A DNA stretch of 10,356 nucleotides, taken from NCBI GenBank assembly GCA_026397455.1, contig JAPLUX010000044.1:1-10356 (forward strand). Reading direction: 5' to 3'. The first letter of the stretch is position 1. Each line of letters begins with the position of its first letter. Made by a program: the position numbers and the translations under genes. Below the pieces are notes generated by a model, which saw only the letters and a program-made list of their open reading frames with translations, was not told the DNA's origin and searched no databases. Source of the stretch: Candidatus Aenigmatarchaeota archaeon (GTDB lineage: Archaea > Aenigmatarchaeota > Aenigmatarchaeia > CG10238-14). Below, piece after piece: positions 6,203 to 10,356 of this stretch.

Positions 6203-7518
6203 ATGTCGATCTTGCTAGACTAAAAGAATCAGAAGCAAGGGACTATCTTACTGCACAGACTTCTGAGTTGATGGAGTATTTCAGGATAAAATTGACAGAA
6301 ACTGAAAGACAAGTATTAGAATATTACATCGATAGAGACTTCTTAGGTTTAGGGACTATAGAACCACTCATGCGTGACCAAGAGATTGAGGATATAAGTT
6401 GTGATGGTGTCGGTATACCACTTTATGTTTTCCATAGAAACCCGTTGCTTGGCTCTATGCCGACAAACATAGTTTTCAATTCAAGTGAAGAACTAGACTC
6501 TTACTTGGTTCGTCTAGCACAGATGTGTGGTCAGGCCATATCTGTGATTGACCCGTTGTTAGAAGGGGCATTACCAGATGGATCAAGAATACAAGGCACT
6601 TTAGCTACAGATATAGCAAGAAGAGGGTCGAACTTCTCGATAAGAAAATTCACTAAGTTTCCATTCACACCCACTCATCTTCTCAAGTATGAAACTGTTG
6701 ATGTAAAAACATTGGCATATCTTTGGTTAGCCATAGATTACGGATGCAGTATTCTAATCTCTGGAGGAACTGCTACAGGAAAAACTGTTTTCCTTAACGT
6801 ATTATCGCTTTTCATAAAACCAGATATGAAAATTGTCAGCATAGAGGATACAGCAGAGCTCAAACTACCACATTCTCACTGGGTTCCACTTGTTGCAAGA
6901 GTACCCATTGCTTCGGAAGAGGGTAGAAGGAGGGGTGAAGTGGATTTATTCGATTTATTAAAAGAAAGTATGAGACAGAGACCAGACTACATCATACTCG
7001 GGGAAGTAAGGGGTAAAGAAGCTTATGTCTTATTCCAGCAGATGGCAACTGGGCATCCTTCTCTTGCTACAATCCATGCCGATTCGATGGAGAAACTGAT
7101 AAACAGGATGATTACACCACCTATATCATTACCGCCTAGTCTACTGGAAACATTGGACTTGATAGTTTTTCTGACTAACATGAGGTACAAAGGAAAATAC
7201 GCAAGAAAAGTAGAAAGTGTATACGAAGTTACTGGTTATGATTTCAAGAAAAAACAAATCAACACAAACATGATTTTTGAGTGGGATCCTTCTGTTGATA
7301 GAATAAACACGACAAACAAGAGTGTTATATTGAAGAAAATAATGAAAAAAACAGGTTTGAATGAGAAGAAAATTGTTGATGAGTTTGAAAGGAGAATGGC
7401 AGTACTTCAATGGTTGCAAGAAAAAAACGTAACAGATTTTCGTAATGTTACTCAAGTCTTCAACCTATACCATAGTTTTCCTGAAAAAGTTCTGGATATC
7501 ATAACTGGTGGGGCTTGA
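6187..7518 (+). CDS. Type IV pilus assembly ATPase (TadA/GspE/ArlI family)
   Basis: The hexameric cytoplasmic motor of the pilus. From TTG 6187 it has 443 residues: an N-terminal domain with DRDFLGLGTIEPLMRD and IEDISCDGVG (49-76), Walker A GGTATGKT (193-200), an Asp box IVSIEDTAELKLPH (216-229), Walker B YIILGEVRG (268-276), and a His box GHPSLATIHADS (289-300). All catalytic elements are present. There is no CxxC zinc module of the bacterial GspE type. The ORF is short for the family because about 70 residues are missing in front. TTG 6187 has no ribosome binding site and lies inside the previous ORF, and the frame is open back to 6151, so this is probably the C-terminal part of a frameshifted or recoded gene. 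The stop overlaps the start of the first platform gene (TGATG at 7516-7520). Confidence 0.92.
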   Translation: MEEKLDVDLARLKESEARDYLTAQTSELMEYFRIKLTETERQVLEYYIDRDFLGLGTIEPLMRDQEIEDISCDGVGIPLYVFHRNPLLGSMPTNIVFNSSEELDSYLVRLAQMCGQAISVIDPLLEGALPDGSRIQGTLATDIARRGSNFSIRKFTKFPFTPTHLLKYETVDVKTLAYLWLAIDYGCSILISGGTATGKTVFLNVLSLFIKPDMKIVSIEDTAELKLPHSHWVPLVARVPIASEEGRRRGEVDLFDLLKESMRQRPDYIILGEVRGKEAYVLFQQMATGHPSLATIHADSMEKLINRMITPPISLPPSLLETLDLIVFLTNMRYKGKYARKVESVYEVTGYDFKKKQINTNMIFEWDPSVDRINTTNKSVILKKIMKKTGLNEKKIVDEFERRMAVLQWLQEKNVTDFRNVTQVFNLYHSFPEKVLDIITGGA

Positions 7519-8390
7519 TGTCTTTCTTTGAAAGAACGGCCATGCGTTACTTAGACAAATACATAGAACCACATCTAGAAGTTTTTTCTGATTTGAAAAA
7601 AGATTTGAAAAGAAGCGGTATGAGAAAGACCTTAGAAGAGTATCTTTCTACATCTCTTTTGATGTGTATTATCCTGTTCGTGATAGAATTACCGATTTTT
7701 TCATTGATTTTTTCATTGTTGAACTTGGGTTTTTTGTTCAGTTTTTTCATGGCTATAACAACTTCAGTCTTAGTTTGTTCGTTCTTCTTTTTGATGTTTG
7801 TAAACTATCCAAAATTTTTAATCAGGGATAAAGCTCGTTCGATAGACAAAACTCTTCCATTCGCTGGTATCTATCTTTCAACCATCGCTAGTTCTCGATT
7901 ACCACCTCATAGAATTTTTGAAATTTTCTCTAAATTCAAAGAATATGGTGAAGTTAGTTATGAAGCAAAGAGGATAGTTGCAGATATGAAGATGTTTGGT
8001 CTTAACGTGTATGACAGTCTAGAAAAAGCAGTCGAACGTACTCCATCAAAAGACCTAAGAGATTTATTCTGGACAATACTATCGACGTTAAAAGCCGGTG
8101 GTGATCTTCATGCTTATCTAGATGAAAAATCAAAAAGTTTTTTGTCTGATTACAGGAGAAGGTTAGATGAATTTTCTCAGTCACTCTCAATCTACTTGGA
8201 GATTTATCTGACTGCCTTAGTCTTAGGAACAATATTCTTTATAATACTCACGTCTGTGATGTCTGTTTTCTCTGTAATGTTGGCTGAAAACATAATTTTC
8301 GTTCTATTTTTCTTAATATTTTTATTCGTCCAGTTGATATCAACTTCATTCATAATACTTATCAAGGCAGCCTCACCAGGGGGAGAATGA
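7518..8390 (+). CDS. Pilus platform protein 1 (T2SSF domain, TadB/TadC-like)
   Basis: A 290-residue inner-membrane protein, half of the platform on which the ATPase works. The order is: an amphipathic N-terminus (1-40), two membrane helices (about 45-70 and 72-97), a cytoplasmic T2SSF domain (about 112-205, LPFAGIYLSTIASSRLPP to LKAGGDLHAYLDEKS), and two C-terminal helices (about 226-250 and 258-284). The T2SSF domain is full length, with the usual helix GLNVYDSLEKAVERTP in the middle. In archaella this half and the next are fused in one ArlJ/FlaJ; here they are two genes. I start at ATG 7518, one base into the ATPase stop, with GGTGGGG at 7507-7513. A TTG at 7515 would add one Met. Confidence 0.87.
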   Translation: MSFFERTAMRYLDKYIEPHLEVFSDLKKDLKRSGMRKTLEEYLSTSLLMCIILFVIELPIFSLIFSLLNLGFLFSFFMAITTSVLVCSFFFLMFVNYPKFLIRDKARSIDKTLPFAGIYLSTIASSRLPPHRIFEIFSKFKEYGEVSYEAKRIVADMKMFGLNVYDSLEKAVERTPSKDLRDLFWTILSTLKAGGDLHAYLDEKSKSFLSDYRRRLDEFSQSLSIYLEIYLTALVLGTIFFIILTSVMSVFSVMLAENIIFVLFFLIFLFVQLISTSFIILIKAASPGGE

Positions 8391-9232
8391 TGGTTAACTT
8401 AGAGATGTCAAAAGAAAGAAAAGTTTTGTTGATATCCATACTAATTTCATCTTTTTTGATATTCATCGGTATAATAAGTGGAATCCAAGGCGTCCTTGGA
8501 AACACAATAATCTTATCAGTTTTTTTAATAATAACACCTCAGCTGATATTCAGTTATGTTGGTTTCAAGGAAATTAAAGAAATCGAACTACGTTTCCCTC
8601 ATTTCTTGAGAGACTTGGTAGAGACAACAAGGGCTGGAATGCCTCTTCATAAAGCAATCATCTTTGCCAATCATGCAGACTATGGTCCCATCAGAATCAT
8701 TATTGAAACTTATAAATCTGGTGGGGCTATAGATGAGACTTTGAATTCTCTTTCAAGCACGCTGATGACTATTCAAGAGACAGAAAAAGACAGAAAAAGT
8801 ATGCTCAACCAGTATGTCATAGCGATGTACGTGATTTCTATCGTCTTCATCGGAATAATCATCGGTATAAATTGGTTGATGGTGCCAGTGTTTGAATCAT
8901 TAATAATGCCTTCGGCTTCTGAGGGTTCTGTTGTAGGCATCATAACTAACCCATGTGCTGTTTGTTTAAATAGAATCGGTGGTGGTTGTACACCCTGTAA
9001 TTTTTATTTCAGTATATGTTCAATCTTTGGTGTAAAAACCACTGGTATAAGTTGTTATTACTTGGCATTATTCTTTTCTATAACTGTCATGCAGGCTATA
9101 ATGGGTGGACTCGTGGCTGGGCAAATAGGTGAAGATTCAATAAAAGCCGGCTTTAAACACAGTATCATATTATCGGGTGTAACAATAGGTGCTTTCTTTA
9201 TTCTTGTTTACCTAGGCCTTATGGGTGGTTAA
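8390..9232 (+). CDS. Pilus platform protein 2 (T2SSF domain, TadC-like), shortened domain
   Basis: A 280-residue partner of the preceding platform protein. It has two helices (about 11-33 and 36-56), then T2SSF sequence FPHFLRDLVETTRAGMPLHK (69-88), a pair of helices (about 142-170 and 222-243) and a final helix (257-276). The cytoplasmic domain runs from NHADYG (94-99) straight into PIRIIIETYKSGGAIDETL (100-118). Relatives I know carry about 40 residues between these blocks (the LSWG-x-PF...FAxR helix), as the first platform protein does here, so an in-frame deletion is likely. The loop after the third helix holds six cysteines (189, 192, 200, 203, 210, 222), including CxxC-x7-CxxC. Two ATGs in tandem (8387, 8390) follow GGGGGAG; 8390 has the better spacing and the same TGATG overlap as the gene before. 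Confidence 0.83.
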   Translation: MVNLEMSKERKVLLISILISSFLIFIGIISGIQGVLGNTIILSVFLIITPQLIFSYVGFKEIKEIELRFPHFLRDLVETTRAGMPLHKAIIFANHADYGPIRIIIETYKSGGAIDETLNSLSSTLMTIQETEKDRKSMLNQYVIAMYVISIVFIGIIIGINWLMVPVFESLIMPSASEGSVVGIITNPCAVCLNRIGGGCTPCNFYFSICSIFGVKTTGISCYYLALFFSITVMQAIMGGLVAGQIGEDSIKAGFKHSIILSGVTIGAFFILVYLGLMGG

Positions 9233-9761
9233 AATAAAAGCTCAACTCACCATACAATATCTAGCCTCATTCATATTTTTCATCGGGATAGTAGTTTTGA
9301 TTTATATATCATATTCCGCTAACATCCCTAGGTTTGTCGAAGAAGTGAACAAAGAAAATACACGATCAAAGGCGTATCAACTATCAGAGATTTTAATTAA
9401 TGATCCTGGGCAACCTGCAAACTGGAATGATAGTTCTGTTTCAAAAGATCAAATAAAAAGAATAGGACTTTCTGATCATTCCACAAATAAAACGAACTTG
9501 ATATTAAAGTCTAAGATTGATAAATTCGATTCTACATTCAATTGTGATACAAATTTTAAAGAAGTACAAGATAGATTGGCATTGAACAGGTCATTCTCAA
9601 TTTTCATCTTTAACATTACTGAGAATGGTAATAGAGATCTTTTGTTCAGTTGCAGTTCACCGGTATTTCCAAAAACAGTGATAAACGCAACTGTAAAACG
9701 TATTACTGCTTTGAATAACAATGGAAAGATTGAATTAGCTGAGATAATAGTACAGATGTGA
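9225..9761 (+). CDS. Pilin-like single-span protein, probable minor pilin
   Basis: A 178-residue protein beginning MVKIKAQLTIQYLASFIFF: a basic N-terminus, a KAQ processing-like junction and one membrane helix (about 9-31). The outer part has NDPGQPANW (59-67), a G-x-P-x-N-W motif I have seen in archaeal pilus-associated proteins, two cysteines (C107 and C143) and five N-x-S/T sequons. The GTG start at 9225 overlaps the end of the platform gene by 8 bases in another frame. No ATG is available before the helix, so GTG is required if the signal is to be kept. The overlap indicates translational coupling. Minor pilin or pseudopilin is the best reading; function not tested by any motif. Confidence 0.75.
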   Translation: MVKIKAQLTIQYLASFIFFIGIVVLIYISYSANIPRFVEEVNKENTRSKAYQLSEILINDPGQPANWNDSSVSKDQIKRIGLSDHSTNKTNLILKSKIDKFDSTFNCDTNFKEVQDRLALNRSFSIFIFNITENGNRDLLFSCSSPVFPKTVINATVKRITALNNNGKIELAEIIVQM

Positions 9762-9765
9762 TTGA

Positions 9766-10188
9766 ATGAAAGGTATAATGAGTATAATAGAAGTCATGAT
9801 AACTGGGATGATATTATTTGTAGCTTTCTTACATTTCTTCCCACAGTATACTATAAAATCCAAGTGGGATAAGACCTTGTTAGTCGTAAAAGTTAGGGAC
9901 ACACTCAACACTATAGATAGGATGAATAATACTTATGATTTTGCAACATCATCTTGTTTACTTGATTCTAATTCAGAATTTGTAAAGTTTATGAATAGAA
10001 CATTCCAACCAGAAAAAGCAGGTAGTGTTGTTGTATGGTGGAAAGATGTGGGAGGTGATATTACAGCACAACCTTGTACAATACCATATTTTACTGAGGG
10101 ATACAAAGAATCAATAGTTGACGTTTATAATTCAACTACTGGGTTTAAAATATACAGTTTTACTCTAGGAATAGGATATCCTTATTGA
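9766..10188 (+). CDS. Pilin-like protein, last gene of the pilus operon
   Basis: A 140-residue protein, MKGIMSIIEVMITGMILFVA, with a MKG class III signal, a hydrophobic helix (4-24) and a glutamate at residue 9, near the position of the conserved Glu5 of mature type IV pilins. The conserved-looking stretch KVRDTLNTIDRMNNTYDF (42-59) suggests an alpha-helical continuation of the stalk. Then come C64 and C104, VVVWWKDVGG (88-97), and a beta-rich end. It has three N-x-S/T sequons. GTGAT at 9758-9762, spanning the previous stop, can act as binding site 3 bases before ATG 9766. Its stop TGA (10186-10188) directly touches the stop of the convergent ribonuclease gene. Confidence 0.78.
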   Translation: MKGIMSIIEVMITGMILFVAFLHFFPQYTIKSKWDKTLLVVKVRDTLNTIDRMNNTYDFATSSCLLDSNSEFVKFMNRTFQPEKAGSVVVWWKDVGGDITAQPCTIPYFTEGYKESIVDVYNSTTGFKIYSFTLGIGYPY

Positions 10189-10356
10189 TCATCTCAATCT
10201 GACAGACTCTAAATTCTTCGGTGCACATGTCTCTATTCCGAATAATTTATGTATAGTCCTTGCTAGGTTTACAGGTTTTGTGTTATCCCCATGGCAAACT
10301 AATACTCTCTCCGGTTTTGATTTCAACCTATTAACAAAGTTGATGAGCTGATTCTT
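10189..10356 (-). CDS. C-terminal end of a beta-CASP ribonuclease (aCPSF1/FttA or aCPSF2-like), partial
   Basis: Read on the minus strand, the right edge opens in frame and gives 55 residues to the stop at 10191-10189. The segment KPERVLVCHGDNTKPVNL, then ARTIHKLFGIETCAPKNL and ESVRLR, matches the C-terminus of archaeal beta-CASP metallo-RNases. The VxxHGD is the last conserved histidine motif (motif C), followed by a helix and the P-x-N-L-E-x-x-R-L closing strand. These enzymes cleave RNA; aCPSF1 (FttA) drives transcription termination, while aCPSF2 is linked to RNA processing or decay. The tail alone cannot tell the two apart. The catalytic metallo-beta-lactamase part and the start lie beyond the window. 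Confidence 0.72.
   Translation of the reverse strand, partial: KNQLINFVNRLKSKPERVLVCHGDNTKPVNLARTIHKLFGIETCAPKNLESVRLR

Noticed and set aside
4120-9761. Enrichment of N-glycosylation sequons in the pilin-like proteins
   Set aside because: I count about 19 in some 920 residues, but the cytoplasmic ATPase has six in 443. The AT-rich code makes Asn common, so the excess is not convincing.
3590-10188. Archaellum (archaeal flagellum) operon
   Set aside because: No ArlH, ArlF, ArlG or fused ArlJ is found, and the platform is two separate genes, so a pilus-like system is the better reading.
1-10356. tRNA, rRNA or CRISPR features
   Set aside because: Reading the gaps between genes gave no cloverleaf, rRNA segment or regularly spaced repeats. 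All gaps except 213-560 are under 130 bases.

Overview
The window reads as chromosomal DNA of an AT-rich archaeon. The evidence is a group II chaperonin (thermosome) with the GPKG, GDGTTT and GGM-tail signatures, TATA-box promoters, GGAGGTGAT-type ribosome binding sites, a beta-CASP ribonuclease tail of archaeal type, and prepilin-like proteins with class III (MKG-type) signal peptides. The gene style (very compact operon, small TadC-like platform proteins, many short prepilins) resembles what I know of DPANN archaea such as Woesearchaeota or Pacearchaeota. That lineage is an inference and was not tested.

Layout. 1-212 is the 3' end of an unidentified gene. 213-560 carries no intact gene. It holds the C-terminal scrap of a DDE transposase, an inverted repeat containing a tandem heptamer, and a palindrome placed directly against a TATA box. 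561-1193 is a two-gene unit: a small DUF5678-like protein and a retropepsin-like aspartic protease whose best start is a TTG. 1250-2977 is the thermosome gene with its own promoter. A membrane-anchored methyltransferase resembling the FAM173/ATPSCKMT/ANTKMT lysine methyltransferases follows at 3002-3508.

3590-10188 is one tight operon of about ten genes for an archaeal type IV pilus-like machine. In order these are a cytoplasmic coiled-coil protein, two paralogous pilins, two more single-span pilin-like proteins, a 76-codon ORF, the assembly ATPase, two separate TadB/TadC-like platform proteins, and two further pilin-like proteins. Most gaps are under 30 bases and many stops and starts overlap. 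The ATPase would power polymerisation, the two platform proteins would replace the single two-domain FlaJ/ArlJ, and the prepilins would be processed by a prepilin peptidase encoded elsewhere. No archaellum-specific gene (ArlF, ArlG, ArlH) is seen, so I read this as a pilus, adhesin or secretion device and not an archaellum.

The operon ends at 10188. The next base starts the stop codon of a convergent gene encoding a beta-CASP ribonuclease (aCPSF/FttA-like), of which only the last 55 codons are present.

Three oddities stand out. The ATPase looks split by a frameshift near a five-C tract. The second platform protein seems to lack about 40 residues from the middle of its T2SSF domain. Every one of the six pilin-like proteins has an even number of cysteines, and the second platform protein has a six-cysteine extracytoplasmic loop.
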